A stretch of DNA of 64,000 nt from Flectonema sp. DT1601 (lineage: Eukaryota > Euglenozoa > Diplonemea > Diplonemida > Diplonemidae): NCBI GenBank assembly GCA_964019425.1, contig OZ025866.1, positions 332,177-396,176 on the forward strand, in the 5' to 3' direction. Under the pieces are notes generated by a model. The model saw only the letters and a program-made list of their open reading frames with translations, ran no database searches and was not told the origin of the DNA. The first letter of the stretch is position 1. Every line of letters starts with the position of its first letter. Positions 10,597 to 21,025 of the stretch are shown here, one piece after another. The translations under genes and the position numbers were made by a program.

Positions 10597-10667
10597 GCCC
10601 TTAAAAGTGGGAGATATTACCCTGTTGGCAGTGATGAGAGGTGTTCCCTCTTGGGCTTACAATTATT
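10597..10667 (+). repeat. Direct repeat copy 2 (about 70 bp)
   Basis: Second copy of the 10241-10310 segment, about 356 bp downstream and 148 bp before the RIC1 start codon. Its role is unknown; it may mark a duplicated UTR or promoter segment. Confidence 0.85.
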
Positions 10668-10814
10668 TCTTCCTCTCTCCATTATTATTATTTATTGTTT
10701 TTGAATTGTTTCACTGAAATTTATATAAAATATCTTTTTAAAAATCAAAAGTCTGCTGTAAAAAAGAATATGAACTGGTAAGAAGAAAAAAAATTAATTT
10801 TGTGAGTCGACGAG

Positions 10815-13800
10815 ATGTATTTTGCGGTCGGATCCGCTAAGATATTCGAAGTGAACGACGACGTGGTGAATATCGTAGCCTCGAGAGGTGGAGGACTTGT
10901 TGCTGTTTTAACAACTCATGAATTACAGTTGTGGAGTGGTGGTGGTTATAGAATCTGTTTATCGACATTAATAATAAGCGATGGATCACCTATAACAGGT
11001 GAATGGCATCAAAGTGAACAACGACTCTGTATCATAACAACAAAGAACAAGTTGCTAACAATTGACACCACACTCGGAGGACAACTCAGCACTCCCTGGC
11101 ATTCTGATACGTCAGCTCTTGATTTAACAGCCTTACAGCAAAAAACCCAACTGACTTCTACTTTAAAATTAACATACGGAGATTTCGCTTCCATGACTGG
11201 AGACAGATATCGTCTTTTTATAACAACTCTTTCTGGTTATCTTCTTATACTTAGTTGGGTTGATGCGACGGGTCCAGCAGTGTTACAGGCTATGAGTACC
11301 ACTTCTATTGTTTCAGCGCTGTCAGCAGCTCCCAATTCCACTTCAGGTCCTGTGAGCGTGTCGACATTAAACTGCAGTATTACAAACAATGAATTAGCTG
11401 CGACGTTCACTGATGGAAGCATTGCAATTATGACTTATGCTGTCAAGGCAAGGCAACGTTTGTTTGTGGAATCATTTTCTGGGTCTCGAACTGCACCTAT
11501 TCCAAAAATTGCTGACAATGCGGTAGCTTCTTTAAACAGCGTGAAAGGACTATTAGCTGTCTCACACAACAGTACAGTCTGCCTTCATGATATTTATTCA
11601 CTGTTGCATAAAAAAGCAGTATTATCGTTGGAAGCTTGGAACTACACTTCTGATGACTTGGGTGATGTGACTTGCATGGCGTGGTCGCCTGATCAGGAAA
11701 TGATTGCTGTCGGATATTCAAATAAAGGTATTTGATTGACACACATCTTTTTATGTATATATAAAAACCAAAAAACAAAAAAAAACAGGAATGGCGGTGT
11801 TTCACTGGACTGGTGTTTGTGTAATGACCCCACTCGCAAGGGGTGGAACACATGAGTTGTCTTCACAACATATTAGTGCAGCGCTTTTAGAAAGTCCTCC
11901 GAAGTCAATATGTTGGGCTCAGAATGGATATAATTTAATGATCTGCTCTTCTTCAGATCCAAAAAGATTTTTACAACTTGACTTCGCAAAGAGTGTCTTA
12001 GCTGCTAATCCTGTCCTGAATAGAGGACCTCACGTAGCCCTCACAACTTCGAAAGGGATTTGGCTATTCCGACATCCAGACTCTGACTGCATTAGAGATA
12101 ATTGGGAAGTGTTGTCACTTCCATCAGACTACAGTACTTTAAATTGTCCATTAAAATACGTTGCAATATCAGCTGATGGTCAACGGATTGCTGCATGCGG
12201 GACAAGAGGTTGCGTACTTTACGATAAACTCGCACGAAAATGGCGACTTTTCGGAGTTCAGGAACAGGAATCAGAAATCGAAGTCGTCGCTCCACCAATT
12301 TGGTGTTCAAATGTTGTAATTTGTCTTCCAGTTCGAACCCCTCACACGACCGATGATTGTCGACTACTATTCTTCCCGAGATATTATTTAGATAAGTGTA
12401 GTTTACTTCAAAGTATTCAATTGTTGCCGAATCAAAAACCTGTTTTGTTAGATTGTGCTCCCCAGAGGAGTGCAGAAGGATGTTACGCTTTAGTGTGTGT
12501 CACTGAAACGAATGAAATATTATATTACAATATAAAGATAGAAGTTGATTCGCTGACAAGACCAAGTAAAGCAGAGCTCACTATTATAAGTAGTTCTGTG
12601 ATTAAGTTGGAATTACCGAATGCTGTGGCTTCGTTGAGACTGCTGCCTTCTCCTCCTCCTTCTGACAGCTGTAATACTGCTGAGCCTCCAGCTGCGGTCA
12701 TTCTAACTCATCGTGGTGAGGTTATATTGATTTCGTTTATCTTAAAATGGAAAGCAGTGTTAGCGAGGAATATTTCTCAATTTTGGATTGATCCGAGTCT
12801 TGCCGATCACGGTTTCGTTCATTTATTATTATCAAGTCCGAAGAGAACTGTCTTACTAGCCCTGCTACACCCTCATCATAAGAGATCTGGTGTAGCAGTA
12901 GTCGCGTTAAGAAGACAACAATCAAAAGATGGAAAAGATAACATGCAATCACCATCCTTGTCAGCTCAACCAGCACCACCGCATACGACAACATTAATAC
13001 AAGATGCCGATCAGGATGCGTGTCCAATTGGTATTCTCACTAATGAAGGTCTTCTGATCAATGCTACTGAAGGTCTCACATTAGCAGGTTCCCGTAAAGG
13101 TCCTTCTCGATACCATGTTCATGCGAGAACAATCCCGTATCTTCATGCTGTGTTGTTATCACTTTTTATTAGTGAGGTGTCTGCCGATTCTGATTCTGCA
13201 GAAAAATCTGCATGTGCTAGTGCGGCAGTTGAAATCGCAAAGGGACTTCACAATCACTCATTCTTTGTTGATGTGATGGATTATTTGGTATGTTTTTTTA
13301 TATTATTGTAATTAATAAAAGTGATTCTGTTACAACGACAAACAACAACAATAAAAACAGCTCCACGCGGTTCTTCATTGCCATGAAATAGTAGAGACGC
13401 AATCCCATCAAATCGAGAGATCAGCAGGTTTGTATTCATCTCTTAGAAGAGTTGGTATTTTGAAAAAATAACTAATTTTTTTTTTTAAAAAATAATAATA
13501 AAAAAAAAAAAACAGTCTTGAAGGCCGTTCTTAGGTTCCTGTCGACCTATGCAGAATTTCATGAAGTGTTAGTTCATTGTCTTAGGAAAGCAGATCCAGG
13601 AATGTGGCCTTTGGTATGTTGCTACTCTCTCTAGCACTGATGTGGTACCACATCTTGTGATCGTATTCATTTCTTACTATCAAACAGGTATTCGCCGTGT
13701 GTCCGCCACTTCAACTATTCGACGGAGCACTCCACGCTGGTAGAGTCCGAGAGTCAGCACTCCTATTGAGAGTGTTGCAGATGCCTTCGAATGTCGATGA

Positions 13801-14811
13801 CCCGTCAAAGGAACTCCGTTCGGTATGTTATCAAACACCATAAGGTGAGGAGTTTTTTTCGGAACCAAAAAAAAAAACTAACAACAACAGGCTGCGGCTG
13901 CCGCTCGTCGATTATTCCCACTCGCAATCTCTCGACATATGTTTGAGTTGTCTGCTGAGCTTCTACGATTTTTAAATTTGTTGAGTGGTATGGATATTAA
14001 TTTATTATACTTTGTGAAACATGTTTTGATGATGATGTCCGTTCGAGTAAAATTACAATCAAAAAATAAAACAGGCGAGTTACTCGGCGATGAGATAGTC
14101 GGGATTAGAATACCACCAGACGAACAGAGCTGTCTGGTATCTCTGGAAGGGTATCAGCGTCACGATCCTCTTCTTAATAGCAGTTGGTTAAGAAGTTGTG
14201 TTGTAAGTGAAGGGAAGGCAATGCTAGCGGCTGGTTGTCTAAAAGATTTGAGCGATATGTTCGAATTATTGGCTTTGAATATCGTAAAATTCATGAATGA
14301 ACACTGGGTATTGGATAAGACGACTATTGGAAGCGTTTTTGAGAAGTTGCATTCTCAATTCGCTGTTCCGTTTGCCAGATATCCGAGACCGCTACCAAAA
14401 GGAGAATCAGATAAGGATGTGGATGCGATGCTCGCAGGGGTTGCGGGTCATCCTCGGCTTTTATATCAACTAAAGCAACTTGGGGGAGTCACATCTGAGA
14501 TTCACTCGATCGCTTCATCAAAACCCCACATTATAACTCCAGCTCAGCTTCATCTTATTCTCGTACCTCAATCCCTCATAGCTGTTAGGAACGCTCGTCA
14601 GGTCTGTTCAAATGCAGGTTGTTCAGATCTGGTGTTCCTTCTTTCACTAATGTTACTCGATATTCCTTCGTTGATATCACAGGTATCGTCTCACACTAAG
14701 TTGATTCAAGCATTAAAGTCACCAGAAATACTTGGTCCTAATGTTGGATACACTCCTCTTATTCAGTGGTTAGACAAAAGAAGGATGGAAGAACTTCGAA
14801 AACTGTTATAA
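10815..14811 (+). CDS. RIC1: RIC1 homologue (Rab6 GEF subunit), 1210 aa, 6 exons
   Basis: Exons 10815-11727, 11789-13287, 13361-13427, 13516-13613, 13688-13822 and 13891-14811; phases 1,0,1,0,0 join into one frame. RIC1 with RGP1 forms the exchange factor for Rab6/Ypt6 at the Golgi in known systems. Support: the opening MYFAVGSAKIF resembles the RIC1 start; the N-terminal half reads as a beta-propeller with WD-like strands (for example VTCMAWSPDQEMIAVGYSNK across intron 1); short exons 3-5 encode recognisable RIC1 helices (LHAVLHCHE, then VHCLRKADPGMWPLVFAV, then LQLFDGALHAGR); and exon 6 holds MFELSAELLRFL and a C-terminal GCLKDLSDMFEL block matching the RIC1 domain. It is somewhat shorter than the human protein (about 1,400 aa). 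Every intron ends in an A-rich AACAG site. Confidence 0.88.
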
Positions 14812-15379
14812 AAAAAAAAAAAAAAAAAAATTACAATCGACTACCATTTTCTGTCTGGATCACTCAGTTACGTCCTGTCTTCGTTGAATCCGTTAATTGA
14901 CGTCTGATGTTTTTTGTTTTTAGGTTACGTTCTTTTTTTTTTTTTATTTTTTTTCGGGAAGAGCGGATCAGTATTTTTTCGCTCTTTTTTTTTTTTGAAC
15001 CCAAGATACGTTACGTTGTTTATGGTAAAAAAAAAAAAAAAAAAACACAAAAACACATGCAAAGTACGAGAAATAAAAAGAAGAAAAAAAAAAAAAAAAA
15101 AAAACTGTTTTCTATTCTTCTCTGTAATCCGTTACCAGTCAGTGTTCGCTTCTCCGCAATATTGGAAAGTGTTTTTTTTACGCATCCGTAGCTGATTTCA
15201 TTTCGTGATTTTGTTGATCTTGTTGGACAATTTATTTATTTTTTTTCCCTCTAAAAAAAAACAACAAAAAAACAGCATTTCACAATATCGACATAAAAGG
15301 GTAGTTGGATACCCCCTTTTTCCCCCTTTTTTTTTCATTTTTGTTATTGTTATTGTTATTATTTTAAAATTGATATTGA
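14812..15379 (+). other. Intergenic low-complexity region
   Basis: Contains poly(A) runs at about 14810-14830, 15025-15045 and 15080-15103 and T-rich stretches. Open frames here are Phe/Lys artefacts. Nothing else seen. Confidence 0.6.
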
Positions 15380-16534
15380 ATGGGGAAATCTCGCAGTGTG
15401 AATGCTGATCACGTGGTCCGAATGCCAACACCAATTCACGGATGTTCGAACGTCGCCAGACGAGCAGCAGCAGCTCTGCATCGACATAGTGCTATACCCC
15501 GACCTCCTCAGAGGAAGATCACTCCAGCCAGACCTGTCACGATAAAGATGGGAACTTTGAGTGTTGTTAGTGGAGATGAGGTGACCAAAACATGTCTTTG
15601 GAAGAAAGAAACAGAAAAGGCACTCGATGCTGTTAAGAATGACGTCGTTAAACTAGACGAGGTAGTCAGTTCTGAAAAAGATAGAGTCTTTAAAAAAAGA
15701 GGAGAACTAATACTTGGTGCATCTTCGAGTAGTGAACAACTTAGAACTATATTAAGTGAGACGTTGAGACCATCAGGGAGTTTTGGATCAGCAAGGAGGG
15801 GGGTGAGACAAAAAACTAAATTTGATACTTTTATTTCAGAACAACTTGAGAAATTATCATCCCTCCACCCCCTCGGATACGCTGGATTGGTACTCAGACA
15901 GCTACAGTTGACTAATTCAAGAGCAATTCTTGACGTTTCATCGAAAATATTATTTCACGACTTAGAAGAATCTGTATCACGTCACTTAGATAACGAAAGC
16001 ACCATTAGAGACGACCAGTCTGATAATGATCCGAGCGACGCTCCTGAAAACGCTTTGACGTTTGATTCAAAAATTGATCAAGCAGTTCAATGTGACATAA
16101 AGGATAGGCAAACTGAATTAACATCGGGAAGTCACCTCTCTGGTGGAAAAGCAACTGCGAGAATCCATCTTGCTGGATTGCATAACGTAGCTGTTAATTA
16201 TCAAAATACTATTTCTGATTTGTTGAGAATGGGAAATCAATCAGCTACGTCACACGACGTCATCACTGAGGATGAAATAATCGTGAAGTGGGTTCAAAGC
16301 TGTAATAACATGATGCAGCAACTTGGAGCTGACATTTCAAAAGTTTCGTTGACAACACATCTCACAGACATAAAATCGTACTCAATGTCGACAGCGACAT
16401 CTCAAACCAATCTTGCGATCACTCAATCATCGATCAGCTATTTAACAAAATCCATAACAGCTCTCCTCGACTTCATTAGAAATTACATCATCAGCGGTGC
16501 TTCAGATGAAAATTATAAACAAAAAAAAACATAA
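15380..16534 (+). CDS. Unrecognised protein, 384 aa, helical
   Basis: Single-exon frame with ordinary composition. The N-terminus is basic, with Arg/Pro-rich motifs (IPRPPQRKITPARP). Residues about 70-110 are strongly charged and probably helical or coiled coil (EKALDAVKNDVVKLDEVV). The middle includes an acidic disordered stretch (DNESTIRDDQSDNDPSD), and the C-terminal third is Ser/Thr/Ile-rich helix. No enzyme motif or membrane segment is visible. It sits between RIC1 and another coiled-coil gene on the same strand. A cytoskeletal or axonemal role would fit such composition, but that is only a guess. A downstream Met (MPTPIHGC) at 15422 is an alternative start. Confidence 0.6.
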   Translation: MGKSRSVNADHVVRMPTPIHGCSNVARRAAAALHRHSAIPRPPQRKITPARPVTIKMGTLSVVSGDEVTKTCLWKKETEKALDAVKNDVVKLDEVVSSEKDRVFKKRGELILGASSSSEQLRTILSETLRPSGSFGSARRGVRQKTKFDTFISEQLEKLSSLHPLGYAGLVLRQLQLTNSRAILDVSSKILFHDLEESVSRHLDNESTIRDDQSDNDPSDAPENALTFDSKIDQAVQCDIKDRQTELTSGSHLSGGKATARIHLAGLHNVAVNYQNTISDLLRMGNQSATSHDVITEDEIIVKWVQSCNNMMQQLGADISKVSLTTHLTDIKSYSMSTATSQTNLAITQSSISYLTKSITALLDFIRNYIISGASDENYKQKKT

Positions 16535-16723
16535 AACATATATATTGTAAGCAGTGGATGAAGAAACTCTTTTCAGGGTTTTTTTTCTTTCTTTCTTTCT
16601 TCAAAATTTTCTGATTAACTATAGTGTGACCCATAACAACTTTACATATTAATTACCTCCCCATCAAGCAACGTGTTTTTTTGATTAGTAGAAAAACAGT
16701 GAATATTTTAAACTGGCTACAAT

Positions 16724-17617
16724 ATGCAAGCGATTCCCCCCAAGAAGGGAGAGAAGATGTGTTTTCAAGACATGATCCATAGACGAAAGAAGCAACCTAC
16801 TAATTGTTTATCAAGTCTTGAAAAAATGTATTCATTAAATAAAGCAAAGGAGGATGTTGTAATGCAAAAAGCGGATCGAACTGCACAAGAACAGCGACTA
16901 GAACGACACAAAGAACAAAAAGAACAACACAGAATCAGCAGATTGAACGCAAAAGAGGATCATTTTTATAAAGTTGACACCAGAGCAAGGAAACAATGGC
17001 ATGATGAATTGGAAACCAGATATCAAACAAATTCAATTATAAAACACAGACAAGGAGTAACTACTTTAAACAGAGCAGCACGTGTTGGAGAGGTGAGTAA
17101 TGCCGCGAAGATAATTAATCGCGCGAGGTGTAATTTGATCAACGAATTGAAATCTAATTTTGACAACCAAGCCTCTTCAACCATCGACTACGTTTCTAAC
17201 AGGTCTGGTGTCCACCCTCCCAACTCAACGTTCAGTAGTACCGTCAACTCAAAAAGATTAAATACTTCGAAATCAGATGCAGCTGCTGGAAAGGCTCTTC
17301 GAATCATCAACAGCGCAAATGGTAGTTTTGATGAACTGGTGGCACAGATGCCGAGTTTACGTTGCGTATGTTACTTTCTTTCGTTGAGTTTGTTTAGTTT
17401 TTTTTTTTTTTTTTTTATATATAAGACGCATAAAGACAACCAACAGCAATCTCCATCACCTTCTCCTCAAAAATCGTTTGCCGCATCGACCTCCAGCTCT
17501 CGAACTTATGGAAAGCTGACCAAAGAAATCATTTCTGCAGCGGAGGAATGGTTGCGATGGGATCGCTGTAGGGACTCGCCTGCACCGGGAATGGGAATGG
17601 GAATCACGCAAATGTAG
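16724..17617 (+). CDS. Unrecognised basic coiled-coil protein, 270 aa, 2 exons
   Basis: Exons 16724-17365 and 17447-17617. The 81-bp intron (GTATGT to CCAACAG) is a multiple of three and stop-free, so an unspliced reading gives a Phe-rich insertion that I regard as an artefact. Residues about 35-110 are a charged Glu/Lys/Arg/Gln helix (RTAQEQRLERHKEQKEQHR), then a Ser/Asn-rich linker and a short C-terminal helix (KLTKEIISAAEEWLRWDR). An AAAACAG lies 25 bp before the start codon. The family is not recognised; flagellar or cytoskeletal function is possible. Confidence 0.6.
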   Translation: MQAIPPKKGEKMCFQDMIHRRKKQPTNCLSSLEKMYSLNKAKEDVVMQKADRTAQEQRLERHKEQKEQHRISRLNAKEDHFYKVDTRARKQWHDELETRYQTNSIIKHRQGVTTLNRAARVGEVSNAAKIINRARCNLINELKSNFDNQASSTIDYVSNRSGVHPPNSTFSSTVNSKRLNTSKSDAAAGKALRIINSANGSFDELVAQMPSLRCVCYFLSLSLFSFFFFFFIYKTHKDNQQQSPSPSPQKSFAASTSSSRTYGKLTKEIISAAEEWLRWDRCRDSPAPGMGMGITQM

Positions 17618-17800
17618 TCCACCTGAGAATACCTTCTGGTTCGTTTTACACTCAACCAACACACACCCAGTTGAAATAGATTTTATTTAAAAAAGTAAGA
17701 TTCGTGAAGGTATTTCCATACCTTTCCTCTACTATCGGTAATCAATGTTGAAATTACCAGAGAAGTACCCTCCCTTATATTAATTTATTTAGGTACGAAC

Positions 17801-18736
17801 ATGTTCTGCCCACCATCACCAACTACAAACACAGTAGATGATGATAAGGACAAAGAATACGCGTTACGTACTTCACTTCCTGATTTGATGGATGAATTGG
17901 TTTGTTATTTAATGGATGACAAAGACGGTGATCCCCTACTTGGAATTGCTCAATGGTCAGTAGATCGACTGGTTGCATGTGGTAGAATGAAAGCCATCAA
18001 AACACTTATTGATAGTAAAGAAACTCTACCTCAGAAAAGAAGAAAAACTCTTCAAGAGAATCACGTTGTTAGACCCTTCGCAATGTTTGATGAAATGGAA
18101 GGAGCTTTGATCGATGGGCTCAGGGGAGAGATTGCAATATTTGAACTTTCTTTCAAACGAGGACATAAACTAAAAGTTGAAGACTCATCAAAAGTTATAT
18201 CACGTCTTCTTAATTCAGTACAATGGTTGTGTTCGCTTTATAGAGAATTCTTATTCCCTTTGTTGGATGCTGAATTTCAATCAGAGGCTTCAAATCATTT
18301 GTATTTCGAGTCTGCAGCTGATCTCCAACAACGAGCTCACGATTTAGAAATAATTACCATCTCCATCACAGCTGGTGGTCAAGTAACGCAGAGAATACTT
18401 CGAGAGTTGATCGACTTTTCAGTTTCATTTGAGAAGTTTGTTTCTCATAAAATGTGTTCTCGAAATCGAATTCTTGAAACTGACATCACTCTTCAGCGTT
18501 CGATGTTTATCGAGAGTTGTACTTCACTTCGACTTGGAGACAGTCCGGTGCTACCGATAACTGTGAAATACATAACAAAGTGTAGACCTCATTGTGTTCT
18601 TCAGGAATACGTCTCGGCAGTGGTCGATGCCGATGATGAAAATAAAAAATGTAGTCGTCAGATCTACGCAGCGGTTATGTCGTCTTCTCCAAATAGTTGC
18701 GCTCTACTAAGCGCTGAGGGGTTACTATCCGAATAA
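17801..18736 (+). CDS. Unrecognised protein, 311 aa, possible docking-type N-terminus
   Basis: Single exon; the ATG lies 8 bp after a TTTATTTAG site. Residues about 24-60 (LRTSLPDLMDELVCYLMDD, then DPLLGIAQWSV) have the Leu/Pro spacing of small dimerisation-docking helices such as RIIa or Dpy-30 domains. These are common in axonemal proteins, but the match is weak. The remainder is mostly helical with no catalytic motif (for example SAADLQQRAHDLEIITISI). The stop is at 18734-18736, followed by a poly(T) tract. Confidence 0.55.
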   Translation: MFCPPSPTTNTVDDDKDKEYALRTSLPDLMDELVCYLMDDKDGDPLLGIAQWSVDRLVACGRMKAIKTLIDSKETLPQKRRKTLQENHVVRPFAMFDEMEGALIDGLRGEIAIFELSFKRGHKLKVEDSSKVISRLLNSVQWLCSLYREFLFPLLDAEFQSEASNHLYFESAADLQQRAHDLEIITISITAGGQVTQRILRELIDFSVSFEKFVSHKMCSRNRILETDITLQRSMFIESCTSLRLGDSPVLPITVKYITKCRPHCVLQEYVSAVVDADDENKKCSRQIYAAVMSSSPNSCALLSAEGLLSE

Positions 18737-18994
18737 CATCACTTTTTTTTTTTTTTTTTTTAGAACCTTCTCACTTTTTCCTGATGCTTTACAGCTCCAG
18801 GTAATTGATTTATAATGTAGAGTGATCTGTTTTCGTTTTTGAAAATATTATTATTATTTATTTATTTTATTTTTTTTCCATCCAGGAAGTTTAATGCCAG
18901 CAGCGGTTTTCCATTTTTTTTTTTTTTTTTTAAATTTTTTTTTTATAAAATTACTTTCAATGTTAAGGATAAAATAATAAGAAAATCAACAACA

Positions 18995-21025
18995 ATGTCA
19001 GTCAGTACTGGCAAGGGATCGAATCTGACTAAAGATGACAGAACTATTGTAACGCAGAGTGAAGCAGTGGTTCCAGCAAATGCCTTTGGTGATAAAACCA
19101 TAGGAATGGTTTCAGGTTTCATGTTACTCGTTAATAACTTAACTGGACCTGGGCTTGTGGAAATGCCGGGTGTGAACTCTTCTGGAGGATGGTTCATGAC
19201 CGCGTTGTTACTTTTTATTTGTTGGATAGCCTGTGCTTTTTCATCGACGATGCTTTTGGAGGCGATGAAACGAATTCCTGGAAACAGCAAATTCGAACAA
19301 CGAATTGAATTCACGACTCTCGCAAAGTATCGTTTTATCGGTAAACTAAAACCCCTCTACTACGCTACTTTGGTCATGTTTTTGTTGACTTTTTTAATAA
19401 ATTTAGTGACGTCGGTGATCGAATCAGCGCAGACTATGGACGCCGCCCTAATCGAGATATTTGGGAAATCGTGTGCAATGCAATTCCACAACAACGAGAC
19501 TGCTGCTGTGGAAATCAGCGGATCACTTGGATTTGAATGTGTTGGAAAGACAAGTGACGGATCTCAAGATTCTCCTTTCGGACCTGACGCATACGTTCTC
19601 AGTATCGGATACATCGTTGTGTTAGCAATAGCATTGCCACTCGGGTATTGGAATTTAGATGATAATATTTGGGTTCAGAATTTAGCTTTTGTAGGACTCT
19701 CATTCATTGTATGTGAATGGTGTATTCAAGCGATCATCACCGGCATCGATTTCCACGCTAATAACGTACCGTTTGTTGGTTCTGATCAGTCTTCTTTGTA
19801 TGCGGTGGTGTTATTTAATTATGCGTTCGTGGTGACAATACCGTCATGGGCAAATGAGAAGAAAGTTGGAGTTAATATTAACAAAAGTGTTTGGTTTTCA
19901 ACTCTTTGCGGAACCTCAATGTTCTTCTTCACCGGAATCTTCATTGCCGGTGCGTGGGACTGTTCTGGAAGCAACAGTGATTTGCTTGCAAAATTCACCA
20001 ACTCGTCAACTCACGGAGTTAGTCCTCTCACAAAAGCATTGGCATATCTCTTTCCTGTGATCGCTTTGGTTACTGGTATCCCAATCTTTTCTATTATTGT
20101 TCGTTATAACTTATTAGAAAATAATATTTGTGGAACCTTTTGGGCTAACTTCTGGGGAGCAATCTTTCCATGGATTGCCGCTATATTTCTGTACACTGGC
20201 AACGCGTTGAATGACACTGTGGTGTGGGCTGGACTGCTTACAATCGTGCCGTTGAACTTCGTTCTTCCTGCGTGGTTTTATATTCAGGCACTCAATGAAG
20301 CTGATGAAGATGTAGTCGACAGTGAAGGAAATCGAATTGAAACAGAAGAAGCTGGACTTCTGTGTAACGGGGAGAGTACTGCTGTTGTTAGTACTTCAAG
20401 AAGATGGAAGGTAGATGATGAAGTTGATGTTTGGATTCCTGGTCATCAATGGCTACAAGCGATTGTGACGACTGTTTCAGTAGAAAATACTGAAGCCACC
20501 TACACTGTTACAGATATCGATGGTTCTGTTCGCGAGGGAATCGCTCAAAGTAATCTCAGAGAGCGTTCATATAAACCAACTTTTGGTCCTCACGCTGGTG
20601 ATATCCGCGAGGTTGATATGGATGAAGACTTCCCACGCAGTCCAACTGATAAATTGGTTCGCGATCAAGTCAACGAACTCCAAACACACCTCGATGGGTA
20701 CGAACAGGAAATTGAACGTCTTCGTGAGGAAATCAACACATTCGTAGTATACTTCCCTGGGGATGACGAACAACAAAAAATGAAACGAGTTCTTCAACAA
20801 GAACTAAAACGGCTACAGAAGAAAGTCGACCTCACAATCATTGAAATGGATGAAGCCAAGGCGGGTAACATCACGCTCACTCCAGCTCAGAGAGATGAGT
20901 TGTTTACGGCTCTTCCTTACAAGTATTCCAAGAAAACTAAAATTGGAGTTGCATGGGCGATCATCATCAGTACAACCATTATAAACTTCATCGCTCTTGG
21001 GTATGAAATATCTGACTTAGCGTAG
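18995..21025 (+). CDS. Amino-acid permease (AAAP/SLC38-like) with Tudor-like insert, 676 aa
   Basis: I start at the ATG at 18995 because the 52 codons upstream are Phe/Lys-rich leader sequence. About ten hydrophobic helices span residues 32-445. The first carries the broken-helix pattern of the amino acid/auxin permease family (GFMLLVNNLTGPGLVEMPG). After residue 450 the chain becomes hydrophilic. Residues about 468-525 (WKVDDEVDVW, QWLQAIVTTVS, TVTDIDGSV) look like a Tudor/agenet-type beta barrel. Then come an acidic linker and a charged coiled coil (DGYEQEIERLREEIN), and finally one more helix near the C-terminus (IGVAWAIIISTTIINFIAL). By family it should move neutral amino acids at the plasma membrane or lysosome. 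The Tudor-like insert before the last helix is unusual. A TCCAG acceptor-like site lies at 18881-18885. Confidence 0.78.
   Translation: MSVSTGKGSNLTKDDRTIVTQSEAVVPANAFGDKTIGMVSGFMLLVNNLTGPGLVEMPGVNSSGGWFMTALLLFICWIACAFSSTMLLEAMKRIPGNSKFEQRIEFTTLAKYRFIGKLKPLYYATLVMFLLTFLINLVTSVIESAQTMDAALIEIFGKSCAMQFHNNETAAVEISGSLGFECVGKTSDGSQDSPFGPDAYVLSIGYIVVLAIALPLGYWNLDDNIWVQNLAFVGLSFIVCEWCIQAIITGIDFHANNVPFVGSDQSSLYAVVLFNYAFVVTIPSWANEKKVGVNINKSVWFSTLCGTSMFFFTGIFIAGAWDCSGSNSDLLAKFTNSSTHGVSPLTKALAYLFPVIALVTGIPIFSIIVRYNLLENNICGTFWANFWGAIFPWIAAIFLYTGNALNDTVVWAGLLTIVPLNFVLPAWFYIQALNEADEDVVDSEGNRIETEEAGLLCNGESTAVVSTSRRWKVDDEVDVWIPGHQWLQAIVTTVSVENTEATYTVTDIDGSVREGIAQSNLRERSYKPTFGPHAGDIREVDMDEDFPRSPTDKLVRDQVNELQTHLDGYEQEIERLREEINTFVVYFPGDDEQQKMKRVLQQELKRLQKKVDLTIIEMDEAKAGNITLTPAQRDELFTALPYKYSKKTKIGVAWAIIISTTIINFIALGYEISDLA

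Larger units (their letters stand above)
9614..10814 (+). other. Intergenic region between the chitinase-like gene and RIC1
   Basis: No gene is supported. The interval includes a perfect 14-bp palindrome GTCGGCATGCCGAC at 9643-9656 just after the stop codon, poly(T) tracts, and a duplicated segment at 10241-10310 and 10597-10667. Small Phe-rich open frames are not credible. Confidence 0.6.
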
